Shown one piece after another: positions 19,691 to 27,911 of a DNA stretch of 36,800 nucleotides. The notes under the pieces were generated by a model that saw nothing but the letters and a program-made list of their open reading frames with translations, made no database searches and had not been told where the DNA came from. A program made the position numbers and the translations under genes. Source of the stretch: Stramenopiles sp. TOSAG23-2 (taxonomy: Eukaryota > Sar); the NCBI GenBank assembly GCA_900128395.1, contig LT649333.1, positions 1-36,800 of the forward strand. The letters run 5' to 3'. How positions within the stretch are numbered: the stretch's first letter is position 1; each line of letters starts with the position of its first letter.

Positions 19691-20140
19691 TATTTGTTTT
19701 TTTTTTGCAAATGTATATTTTAAACACACGATATGTTATAATTAGTTTTGGTTAATATTTGTTATATAAATCTTGCCTTATTGTTCTTTAATTAATTACG
19801 TCAGTGATTTTTTCTGTTACGTTTGTTTATATTTCGATCTATTTTTCTTTGTGGTTCATTATTTTTTTTTGTGTACTATATATTTATTCATCATTCTATA
19901 TTTACCTGTGGTATTCATTCTGGCATCTTTTTCCAGAAGAAAACAACACAACAACAACATACAAAAATGTAGTATTTTATAAATTATAATCTTAATAGCA
20001 CGAACAAATACATCATATATAAATAGAATATATAATAATACACAATATAACATATAGATATATATTAATTATCATCAATACGGAATGTTTCTACAACAAC
20101 AACATTTTCAACACGTTTACTCTTCAGAACAATAATAAAC
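19691..20140. other. Divergent spacer (canopy / METTL17)
   Basis: AT-rich head-to-head region that should hold both promoters. It has a T-rich half next to the canopy gene and a CAACAACAAC-type stretch just before the plus-strand ATG. Several short overlapping frames on both strands (about 60-69 codons) are hydrophobic AT-rich chance ORFs. No RNA gene is recognised. Confidence 0.5.
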
Positions 20141-21712
20141 ATGGCAGCTGTGAAAATATTGCCAAATTTTTTGAAACATTCATTAGAACGTGTATTACCA
20201 ACATCCTTGCAAACATTGCAAAGAGATTATAATAATATATTTAATCCAGCAGAAACAATTGTGGAGAATGGTAATGAGAAAAATAATAAACATGATAATA
20301 ATAATGATGCAAAAATGACAAGAGGAATGGAGGTAAATGATAATAATAATAATAATACAATTACATATGGACGTAAAGAATCTACAGCATATACCGCATT
20401 TCGTTTTGCACCAATATATAACGTTCAAGAATATGTATATAATGAATTGAAAGAAAGATTACCACATTTTAAACCAAAACAAGTTTTAGACTTTGGTGCT
20501 GGTCCTGGACAAACACATTGGGCAGTAAATCAAGTATTTGATGAAAATGGTGCGTTTTATGATTACGATGATGACGATGATACGAAAACAAAAAATGTAA
20601 ATAATAGTAATAACAATGTAAAACCAATACAATATACATATATTGAAGAATCAATGGCTATGCAAGATATCGGTAAAGAACTATGTAAACCAATAAAACA
20701 TTTATCAAAATCTATTACATGGCAACATTCTATTCGTGATGTTTTTGAGAAAGAACATGAACAAAATAAAAAATATGATATGGCTGTAATATCATATACA
20801 TTAAGTGATCTACCGACACAAAGTGCACAAAATGCTACTGTGCAATTATGTTGGGAAAAATTATCTGATGATGGTGTTTTAGTTGTCATTGAAGAAGGTA
20901 CACCATTTGGTTTTGGTATTATTTCACAAGTTCGAAATTTAGCAATAGATGGAAAGGAGAATAATGATTTAGATGATTTAGTAAAAGATATGGAAGATGG
21001 AAGGATGAAAAATGATCAAATTACAGATACTAGTAATGATCGAATTGATTTTACTTTAGACAATGATCATGCTGATCATGAAACAAAACATATGCCACAT
21101 AGTAAAACAAAAAATAAAAAACATAAAAAGAAAAAAAGGAAAAGAAAAAATAATAATGGAATTCAATTAAATGATGCAAATATTATAGCACCATGTCCAC
21201 ATATGTATGAATGTCCAATGGCATATTATGGTATTGATCCTAATTTAATATGTCGCTTTCCAATACGTGTTGAAACACCATATTCATCCTATTATAAAAT
21301 GGAATATTTTTCATATTTAATATTGCAAAAAAAAAGTAATTTTGAAACAGAATCTATCTTTCAAAATTTAGCACTTGATACATTTGATATCTATGGACGT
21401 GCAATACGCCCACCACGTAAACGTAAATCACATGTCATTTTAGATTTATGTACTAATAGAGGTGATTTAGAAAGTTTAACTGTTACTAAAAAATACAATC
21501 GTATTGTACCAACGTTATATCGCAAATCACGCAAATTGCCATATGGTAAATTGTGGCCAGATCTAACCGAACATCAACGATTGTATGAGAAATTATATGG
21601 CACCGATGAAGTGGAAGATAATGAGGAGATACAAGCATTGAAAGAAAAAGGTGAATTGTTTAATGTAGATGATGAAATGTTTGATGATTTGTCGGAAGGG
21701 GAAGATGAATGA
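20141..21712 (+). CDS. METTL17/Rsm22 mitochondrial ribosome assembly factor
   Basis: This is an Rsm22-type SAM-fold protein, 523 residues. The N-terminal block (LPNFLKHSLERVLPTSLQTL) and TAYTAFRFAPIYNVQEYVYN are family-typical. The SAM-binding glycine motif is VLDFGAGPGQT (115-125), and SYTLSDLP (218-225) and VVIEEGTPFGF (248-258) follow. Four cysteines that would bind a 4Fe-4S cluster in METTL17 are present: Cys352, Cys358, Cys371 (APCPHMYECP, then ICRFP) and Cys437 (ILDLCT). The family acts in mitochondria on small-subunit assembly; whether it still methylates is uncertain. Two low-complexity inserts are unusual: an Asn-rich one (~40-72) and an 80-residue charged one (~267-349) that includes a Lys-rich stretch. 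No obvious mitochondrial presequence is seen beyond a basic amphipathic start. Confidence 0.9.
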   Translation: MAAVKILPNFLKHSLERVLPTSLQTLQRDYNNIFNPAETIVENGNEKNNKHDNNNDAKMTRGMEVNDNNNNNTITYGRKESTAYTAFRFAPIYNVQEYVYNELKERLPHFKPKQVLDFGAGPGQTHWAVNQVFDENGAFYDYDDDDDTKTKNVNNSNNNVKPIQYTYIEESMAMQDIGKELCKPIKHLSKSITWQHSIRDVFEKEHEQNKKYDMAVISYTLSDLPTQSAQNATVQLCWEKLSDDGVLVVIEEGTPFGFGIISQVRNLAIDGKENNDLDDLVKDMEDGRMKNDQITDTSNDRIDFTLDNDHADHETKHMPHSKTKNKKHKKKKRKRKNNNGIQLNDANIIAPCPHMYECPMAYYGIDPNLICRFPIRVETPYSSYYKMEYFSYLILQKKSNFETESIFQNLALDTFDIYGRAIRPPRKRKSHVILDLCTNRGDLESLTVTKKYNRIVPTLYRKSRKLPYGKLWPDLTEHQRLYEKLYGTDEVEDNEEIQALKEKGELFNVDDEMFDDLSEGEDE

Positions 21713-22022
21713 TGATGAGTGCATGAAATGAGAAACAAAAATGTGTTTTATTTTAAGGTTAAAGTAGAATATGTTAACGACAGAAAAAAAACTTATTTTC
21801 AGCAACACCCCAGTTTTCATTCTCTTCGCCCACAGTTTTTTTTGTTGTGTTGCTTGTTATTGTTCTAAATTGTGCAATTGTTGAATTTTTTATTTTAATT
21901 TTTATAAAATAGTTTCAGCATCAAGGGAATATTCAAAAGACAAAAGCAATATAAAAAACAGGAATATACAATTTTCATATCAGTTGGAAAAAAAAAACAA
22001 ACAAGCAACCTATACAACAACA
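21713..22022. other. Intergenic spacer between two plus genes
   Basis: AT-rich and T-rich in the middle (about 21834-21910), then A-rich immediately before the next gene. No gene is seen. It should include the 3' end of the METTL17 transcript and the promoter of the secreted protein. Confidence 0.5.
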
Positions 22023-23822
22023 ATGAAATCAATACAAATTGTAACCATTGCTTTATTGGCTATTCTGTTTGTACATGCAAATGCTACTACCGGAACATTA
22101 TCTGGATCTTATCGTAAAGATTTTTATTTGAAAGATTACCATGAATCATTGAAATCATATACTACGCCAACTGATGGTGGGCGTGTGAATTTAGTATTAC
22201 AAGGATCAAGTTGTAATTTAGATGGTATTAAATCCATCAAAATCAATTCGCAGGAAGCTACCAATCTGCCATATGACAAGGATGATAAAAATCCTCCTGA
22301 TTTTACATATTTTGATTGGGCAAGATATCACAGTGACAAACAAAGTAACGTTTTGTGGATATTATTTCATTCAAGAAATACAAAATGGTTGGATAGCTCG
22401 GATACTCCAACATTACAAGTGGAAGTAAGTGATGACAAAGGTCAATGTTATCAAGGGAATGTGAAAGTAACTGTAAAACCTGGAGTTACGGTTACATATG
22501 CAACAACTGCAAATCAAGGTCTTGATTTTATTGTTCATTTTAGTGGCAGTGGAACATTAAATAACTATGCAATTAATGGCGTTGCAACGACAGGAAAACC
22601 GATAACAGTTTCAAGCAATCATACTACAATTGTTTCATTTAAACAGTCAATTGCAATGACACCAGGAAGAATTTGGTCGGTTACCTATGATAATTCGATG
22701 GGATATGGTGGGCGTGTCATTCCAGAAAGATTTCCAATCGAAGCATGGCCAAACAGTGATGATTGTCCAATACCCGGTGCAGAAAAAACAAACGAAAAAG
22801 ATTATGATACCATCAAATCGCTAGGTATCGATAGTATTTTTCTATGCCATGATCAATGTGGTGATAAAGCAGCTACTGCAGATTCTTTGGCGGAAAAAGA
22901 TTTACCATTTACAATAATGTTAAAAGCAAAAGAAATCAGTAATACGAAAAATCAAACAAAAATTGCAGCCATTTACATAGGTGATGAAGTTGATGGTGAT
23001 ATGAATAATAATTTAAGGGATACAGATCCAAAACAAATGAACGATGCATACCCACAACTTCCAACATATCAAGGTGGAAAAACAAATTCACATATTGGTT
23101 CATATAGTGGAATTACAGATATACAAGGAATGGATGCATATATCGGTGCATGTGCTCCTACCATTGTTCCTGTAATAAAGCCATTACCAGTGAATTATCC
23201 ATATTTGTATTTAAAAAATACTAGAAATAACCATATGCCATTACCAACATGGTTATATTCACAATTGTACTCAGATGCATGGAGTTATCAACCAAATGCA
23301 AATGAAATCGTTTCGCAAATTACACAAACAATTCTTGCAGGTGGAAAAGGTATTACACTTTTCCAAAGTAAGCAAGATGATTTCAATCAACATGATTTAA
23401 AACCAACTGCACAAATATTAAATTCAATTCAAGGTGTAAAAGAATATATTCGTACTGGTAGTATTGGTGGTGCACAAATTCAAGATTCCGGAGAACCTGT
23501 AATGTATGAAGCAATTCGTACGCCAAATAAATTGGTTTTTGTTGTATTGAATACCAAAGCACATGGGTATTCTAATTTAATTTGTCATATTTATATCGCT
23601 GGAAAACATTGGGATTGGACAAAACAGACTGTAAGCAAATTTGAAATGGAAATTCCAGCAGGAATGACATTATCAAATTTCGCAGAGCAAATTGGTACGA
23701 AAGTTAATACGAAACCAGATGGTGTTGATGTTCAAATCAGCGGTAACAAGGTCACATTGAAAAACATGGATTTAGATGATAAAAATGTTGCACGTATTTT
23801 TACATTTGACATTTCTCAATGA
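22023..23822 (+). CDS. Secreted protein, possible TIM-barrel glycosidase-like fold (599 aa)
   Basis: I chose the second ATG because MKSIQIVTIALLAILFVHAN is a good signal peptide; an ATG 13 codons upstream (21984) would precede it with a polar leader. Two beta-sandwich-like stretches come first (about 25-215). A barrel-like half follows, with GIDSIFLCHDQCG (~271-283), IYIGDEVDGD (Glu322), TYQGGKTNSHIG, DIQGMDAYIGACAP and ILAGGKGITLF. The strand-end acidic residues and overall plan resemble clan-A glycoside hydrolases, but I do not recognise a named family. A C-terminal beta domain follows (about 475-599). There is no membrane anchor. It could be a carbohydrate-active enzyme of the secretory pathway or extracellular space. 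Confidence is for a secreted real gene; the enzymatic role is a guess. Confidence 0.8.
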   Translation: MKSIQIVTIALLAILFVHANATTGTLSGSYRKDFYLKDYHESLKSYTTPTDGGRVNLVLQGSSCNLDGIKSIKINSQEATNLPYDKDDKNPPDFTYFDWARYHSDKQSNVLWILFHSRNTKWLDSSDTPTLQVEVSDDKGQCYQGNVKVTVKPGVTVTYATTANQGLDFIVHFSGSGTLNNYAINGVATTGKPITVSSNHTTIVSFKQSIAMTPGRIWSVTYDNSMGYGGRVIPERFPIEAWPNSDDCPIPGAEKTNEKDYDTIKSLGIDSIFLCHDQCGDKAATADSLAEKDLPFTIMLKAKEISNTKNQTKIAAIYIGDEVDGDMNNNLRDTDPKQMNDAYPQLPTYQGGKTNSHIGSYSGITDIQGMDAYIGACAPTIVPVIKPLPVNYPYLYLKNTRNNHMPLPTWLYSQLYSDAWSYQPNANEIVSQITQTILAGGKGITLFQSKQDDFNQHDLKPTAQILNSIQGVKEYIRTGSIGGAQIQDSGEPVMYEAIRTPNKLVFVVLNTKAHGYSNLICHIYIAGKHWDWTKQTVSKFEMEIPAGMTLSNFAEQIGTKVNTKPDGVDVQISGNKVTLKNMDLDDKNVARIFTFDISQ

Positions 23823-24261
23823 ATTTAATTAAAAAATGAAGATTTACCCACAAACAGTTTTCGTGGTATTTTTGATTTAGTATTAATTATTTCTGTGGTA
23901 ATTACACATATTATATAGTGAAATATAAGATTATGAGTAAATAAAATCTTTAAATTATAAATAAATAATGATGAGAAATCTCGTTTGTACTCGTATTACC
24001 GTATCATATAAATATTTAAATGCTATTATTCTTCTAATTCTAGCTAATATAGAAAAAAATATTATGATAGTCATATCTCGCGTAAAAATCGCAATATTTC
24101 ATAAAAATATGACGTATCATATCATATCACACACATATTTCACTTATATGCATATATCATATGATACAATATTTAAAAAAAATTAAAAATCTCTTTTTAT
24201 CCACAAAGAAGAGAATTTACGATATACGAAAGCTACGTATAATTAAAATTTTGAGTCTCTT
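23823..24261. other. Convergent spacer with CTCGTA and ATCATATCAT words
   Basis: Between convergent genes. It carries CTCGTA (23990-23995), related CTCGTTTG and CTCGCGTA, and a cluster of CATATCATATCAT-like words around 24112-24165, including the palindrome ATCATATGAT. AATAAA lies at 23939-23944, about 120 nt after the plus-strand stop, and could be a polyadenylation signal. A 72-codon frame at 23968-24186 is AT-rich and probably not a gene. Confidence 0.5.
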
Positions 24262-25551
24262 TTAATAACTACGTGGCATTTTCAATATTTTTTCACCAAC
24301 AAAACTCAATACTAAATTTGTTGAAATTGGTGCTACACGATAAAGTCGAGTTTCTCGAAATTTTCGTTCAATATCATATTCTCTAGCAAATCCAAATCCA
24401 CCAAATGTTTGTATACATTCATCACCACATTTAAATGATGCCTCTGCTGCGAGATGCTTACTAATATTTGCCTCAGCACCAATATCATCCCCACGATCAA
24501 ATTTTTCAGCTGCTAAATCTACCATTAAAGCAGCAGCTTCTAGTTCACAATATGCTTGTGCAATTGGAAATTGTATACCTTGATTTTGACCAATTGGTCG
24601 ACCAAATACTTCACGTTCACTTGCATATTCAGTTGCTTTATCGATAAAATACCTTCCATCGCCAATACATTCAGATGCAATTAATACACGTTCAGCATTC
24701 ATTCCTTTCAATATAGTTTTAAACCCTCCACCGATACCACCGATAATATTTTCTTTTTTTGCAACAACATTTTCGAAAAATACTGCAGTTGAACTATGAT
24801 TCATCATCGTTTTGACTGGTTTAATTTCCATACCTGGTTGATCACGCATGTCAACTAAAAAGGTTGTTAATTGTTTGCCACGTGGCTCGCTACCATCCCC
24901 GGTACGTGCCAATACTAACATTAAATCAGAATGTTCTGCGCGGCTAGTCCACATTTTTGAACCATTGATTAAAAAATCACCATTTTCATCTTCCGTTGCT
25001 CTTGTTTGCAATGATAATGTATCCGTACCACTATTTGGTTCAGTCACTCCAAATGCTTGTAAACGCAATTCTCCAGAAGCTATTCTTGGTAAATATCGTT
25101 CTTGTTGCTCTGCTGTACCAGAGTGCAATATGGATCCCATAATATACATCTGTGCATGCGCTGCACCTGCATTGCAACCTGCTCGGTGTATTTCTTCCAA
25201 AACAACTGTTGCCTCTTTTAAACCTAAACCACTGCCACCATATTCCTCTGGAATCAAGATACCTAAAAACCCTGAATCCGTCATAGCTTTTACAAATTCT
25301 GTTGGATATTCTTCCTCCTTATCTAAGTCTCTCCAATATTCACCTGGAAAATCAGCACAAATCGATCGGACAGATTGTCTAATTTGTTGCACTTCATCAC
25401 TATCTTTGTATTGTGTCATTGAATGTGTACTAAACAACCTAGGAGTCGCCTTCATAGTATTATTATTTTTCATCTTCATCGTTATTAACCTATTTTTATT
25501 ATATTTATTTTTAATGTTATTACGTATTGCCATCATCATTCTATTATTCAT
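24262..25551 (-). CDS. Acyl-CoA dehydrogenase family flavoprotein, probably mitochondrial
   Basis: Full-length ACAD, 429 residues. A basic, Asn/Met-rich N-terminus (~1-44, ending RLFSTHS) looks like a mitochondrial presequence. Typical blocks are present: GILIPEEYGGSGLG (97-110), FGVTEPNSGTDT (167-178, FAD/substrate), INGSKMWTS (195-203), REVFGRPIGQNQGIQ (313-327) and QTFGGFGFAREYDIER (381-396). The usual C-terminal catalytic Glu motif (Y-E-G-T-x-E) is replaced by YRVAPIST. Glu287 in GMNAERVL matches the alternative position used by isovaleryl-CoA and long-chain dehydrogenases, so it is the likely base. It probably oxidises an acyl-CoA in fatty-acid or branched-chain breakdown, but the substrate is not determinable. 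It resembles bacterial ACADs closely. The C-terminus (PRSY) is not a peroxisomal PTS1. Confidence 0.92.
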   Translation of the reverse strand: MNNRMMMAIRNNIKNKYNKNRLITMKMKNNNTMKATPRLFSTHSMTQYKDSDEVQQIRQSVRSICADFPGEYWRDLDKEEEYPTEFVKAMTDSGFLGILIPEEYGGSGLGLKEATVVLEEIHRAGCNAGAAHAQMYIMGSILHSGTAEQQERYLPRIASGELRLQAFGVTEPNSGTDTLSLQTRATEDENGDFLINGSKMWTSRAEHSDLMLVLARTGDGSEPRGKQLTTFLVDMRDQPGMEIKPVKTMMNHSSTAVFFENVVAKKENIIGGIGGGFKTILKGMNAERVLIASECIGDGRYFIDKATEYASEREVFGRPIGQNQGIQFPIAQAYCELEAAALMVDLAAEKFDRGDDIGAEANISKHLAAEASFKCGDECIQTFGGFGFAREYDIERKFRETRLYRVAPISTNLVLSFVGEKILKMPRSY

Positions 25552-25990
25552 GGCTATATTTCTTTTTATTTATATTATCCTTGCCCTATTTTTGCAATTG
25601 TTAATTTATAAGACGTATTATTAATACTTATAATCGTATCGATAAGAATAATGTCGTTTTTCTTGAATATATATTAATATATTTCAGTCGTCTCACAATA
25701 CTGAATTTATTCTCTGTATTGTAGTATATATCATCTTATTGTTCGATTATTAATAATTATTGGATTAATTTAATGGGCGGGGCCCGCGCCGTGGTGTGTG
25801 TGCCCGAAGCTGTGCTGTGATGGGTGTGCTGGTGTGTGGTGCCTCCTCTGCGTCTTACCTTTTTTTACTTATAGCTATACATATATATATTAATATACCT
25901 TCATATATATCAACAACAACTATAGATGCATATTACATCAGTTGATAAAATACAAGATAATAGAAATCAGTAAATAAACAGTGAAAAAAC
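25552..25990. promoter_or_regulatory. Divergent spacer (ACAD / kinase)
   Basis: Head-to-head region, AT-rich on both sides of a striking GC-rich block (25775-25858). It probably contains both promoters, which is inferred from orientation. Confidence 0.5.
25775..25858. promoter_or_regulatory. GC-rich island in divergent promoter
   Basis: About two-thirds G+C by hand count, in flanks that are mostly A+T. It begins with GGGCGGGGCCCGCGCC, containing a GC-box-like GGGCGG and a GGGCCC palindrome. It continues as a G/T-rich strand (repeated GTGTG, TGTGCTG), ending CCTCCTCTGCGTC. It may be a promoter element or nucleosome-free region; that role is not shown by the sequence. Confidence 0.6.
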
Positions 25991-27583
25991 ATGTCAAACG
26001 ATAAGATTATCAACAATATAAACGATGCGGTTCAAGAGGTACGAAGCAGTTTAACTCCATATGAAATAAGATATTTAAAAAATAAGAATGTGCAAAAATA
26101 TAATAATAATTTATTGAACTGGATATATTTATCCTCCTCTTCTTCTCATTCATCATTATATTCTGCACAAAACGTTTTAAAAGAACAATTCAATATCAAT
26201 ATAAATGATGTACTATCTCGAGATTTTAATGTCAAACAACAATTTTGGTGTGATTTTGAAACGAAAGTAACCGCTCACTGGGAAAACGAAATGGTAGAAT
26301 CTACACCTTGGACATATGAACAAGTAACAGAAAAGAAATTAAATTATTGTTTTCAAAATTCTCCATATTTAAAAGCTAATATTAAAAAAATCCCACATGC
26401 AAACTTATTATCCAAGGAAATGATTGGTGTAGGTCATGGTATGATGTCATCGATGTGTCGTTTGAAATTACAATGGGAGAAACAAAACAATCTATTGCCA
26501 ACATCTGTTGTTTGTAAATTAACACCAACAGGATTGCCACAACGAGTTTTATCTCGTTCTTCCGCATTATTAAAAATGGAATATTTGTTTTATGAAAATA
26601 TTGATACTGAAAAAGCAAATAATGATATTGGTATAAATATACCAAAAATTTATTATTTAGATTATCGTGACAGTGCTGATCGCTTTACTATTATAATGGA
26701 AGATCTATGCGATGAAAATGGTCAAAATTGTCAACAAATAGATCAAATAACCGGGTTAACATTTGATGAAACATTGAGATTGATCAAATATAGTGGCAAG
26801 CTGCATAAATATTTTGTTCGTCAAGCCGAAACGTTATTGTCACCAAACATTAGGACTATTGCAATTACAGATCCATTAAAAAAAGAAAACACAGTTAATA
26901 GAATGAAGCGAGATTTACCTGTTTTTTTAAACATAATGAAATCCAAACCATTTTTTATTGATATTGAAAATAGCCCGATAGCAAAGTTAGCAAAAGTATA
27001 CTCATTAAATGCATCAGAATATTACTCTTATTTTAATTATACAAATGATTATTTTACAGTATGCCATGGTGATTTGAGAGCTGATAATGTCATGAAAAGC
27101 AAAGATGGGACTGTGATTCCAATTGATTTACAATGCATGAAAGCTGCGCCTGGTGAATTTGATATTGCGTATTTACTTGCAGGCTCTATGAAAGTGGGAG
27201 ATAGACGAAAATATGAAAATGAATTGATTACTATGTATTTTGATGAAAGGGGGTACAGTACATCATATGAAAAAGTACTATCTTTATATCATTTCAATTT
27301 ATTTATTGCATATGGGCTAATGAGGTTTGGTATAACAACTTTATCTACAGCAATGGGGGAAAGTGATCGTGGTACTGAATTGAATAATGTAACTCTTCAA
27401 CGATTTTTTGCTGCAGTAGAGGATTGGGATACATTAAGAACAGTAGAAGATGCAATTTTAAGAGTTAAAGCTGGTAAAACAAGTGTTCCAACGGAAGAAG
27501 AATGTCGAAAATGTCTACCACAAAGAAAATTGGATAGTTTAGTGGATAATATTAATAATCATGATGCTGTTTCGAAGATGTGA
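25991..27583 (+). CDS. EcK/APH-like small-molecule phosphotransferase
   Basis: Protein-kinase-like fold, 530 residues. A glycine-rich loop region lies around IGVGHGMMSSMCRL (145-158). The putative ATP-anchoring Lys176 is in VVCKLTP. The catalytic loop is HGDLRADN (His359, Asp361, Asn366). The Mg-binding motif is IDLQ (Asp379), followed by PGEFDIAYLLAGSM. This order matches ecdysteroid-kinase-like (DUF1679/CHK) and aminoglycoside/choline kinase-like enzymes, which phosphorylate small alcohols rather than proteins. The ~140-residue N-terminal extension, Ser/Asn-rich at 36-60, has no recognised domain. No signal peptide is seen. The substrate is unknown. It is divergent from the ACAD gene and tail-to-tail with the MFS gene. 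Confidence 0.85.
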   Translation: MSNDKIINNINDAVQEVRSSLTPYEIRYLKNKNVQKYNNNLLNWIYLSSSSSHSSLYSAQNVLKEQFNININDVLSRDFNVKQQFWCDFETKVTAHWENEMVESTPWTYEQVTEKKLNYCFQNSPYLKANIKKIPHANLLSKEMIGVGHGMMSSMCRLKLQWEKQNNLLPTSVVCKLTPTGLPQRVLSRSSALLKMEYLFYENIDTEKANNDIGINIPKIYYLDYRDSADRFTIIMEDLCDENGQNCQQIDQITGLTFDETLRLIKYSGKLHKYFVRQAETLLSPNIRTIAITDPLKKENTVNRMKRDLPVFLNIMKSKPFFIDIENSPIAKLAKVYSLNASEYYSYFNYTNDYFTVCHGDLRADNVMKSKDGTVIPIDLQCMKAAPGEFDIAYLLAGSMKVGDRRKYENELITMYFDERGYSTSYEKVLSLYHFNLFIAYGLMRFGITTLSTAMGESDRGTELNNVTLQRFFAAVEDWDTLRTVEDAILRVKAGKTSVPTEEECRKCLPQRKLDSLVDNINNHDAVSKM

Positions 27584-27649
27584 GATATCTTATATTCGTA
27601 TGATATATGATATGTGGTAAAGATGATTACTCTCGTACACATAATTATA

Positions 27650-27702
27650 TATACGACTCGTATAAAATATAAAAAATGTGATTATATAATACGAGTCGTA
27701 TA
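27650..27702. repeat. Inverted repeat TATACGACTCGTAT / ATACGAGTCGTATA
   Basis: The 14-nt arms (27650-27663 and 27689-27702) are exact reverse complements separated by 25 nt. Each arm is itself nearly palindromic, so a stem-loop could form in RNA from either strand. It lies between two convergent stop codons. Confidence 0.85.
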
Positions 27703-27736
27703 AAAATCAATTAAATCATATATTTAAAAAAATATA

Positions 27737-27752
27737 TATACGAGCTCGTATA
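27737..27752. repeat. Perfect palindrome TATACGAGCTCGTATA
   Basis: A 16-nt perfect dyad containing both CTCGTA and TACGAG, 35 nt beyond the inverted repeat. It could be a dyad protein site or 3'-end element. Confidence 0.9.
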
Positions 27753-27911
27753 ATATTTATATATATGATAGATAAATGATAAAATATATATGCATATCAT
27801 ATTATTGTACACGAAATTAAATTAATAAAAATTACGTTTTCGTAAAAATATTTTTACAACACCCCCAAACTCACACACAACGCGAAGGGATCTTTTTTTA
27901 TTCATCTCTCA

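Larger units (their letters stand above)
27584..27911. other. Convergent spacer with CTCGTA palindromes
   Basis: Contains the densest set of the motif: CTCGTA or TACGAG at 27632, 27657, 27690, 27739 and 27745. A 14-nt inverted pair and a 16-nt perfect palindrome are annotated separately. ATGATAT/ATATCAT words flank them. No gene is seen. A role in 3' end formation for both genes is inferred from location. Confidence 0.6.

Noticed and set aside
23968-24186. 72-codon frame in a convergent spacer
   Set aside because: Extremely AT-rich, crosses the repeated ATCATAT words, and has no protein features.
24848-25624. 258-codon plus-strand frame overlapping the acyl-CoA dehydrogenase
   Set aside because: The opposite strand encodes a clear ACAD with all motifs. 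This frame has no recognisable content.
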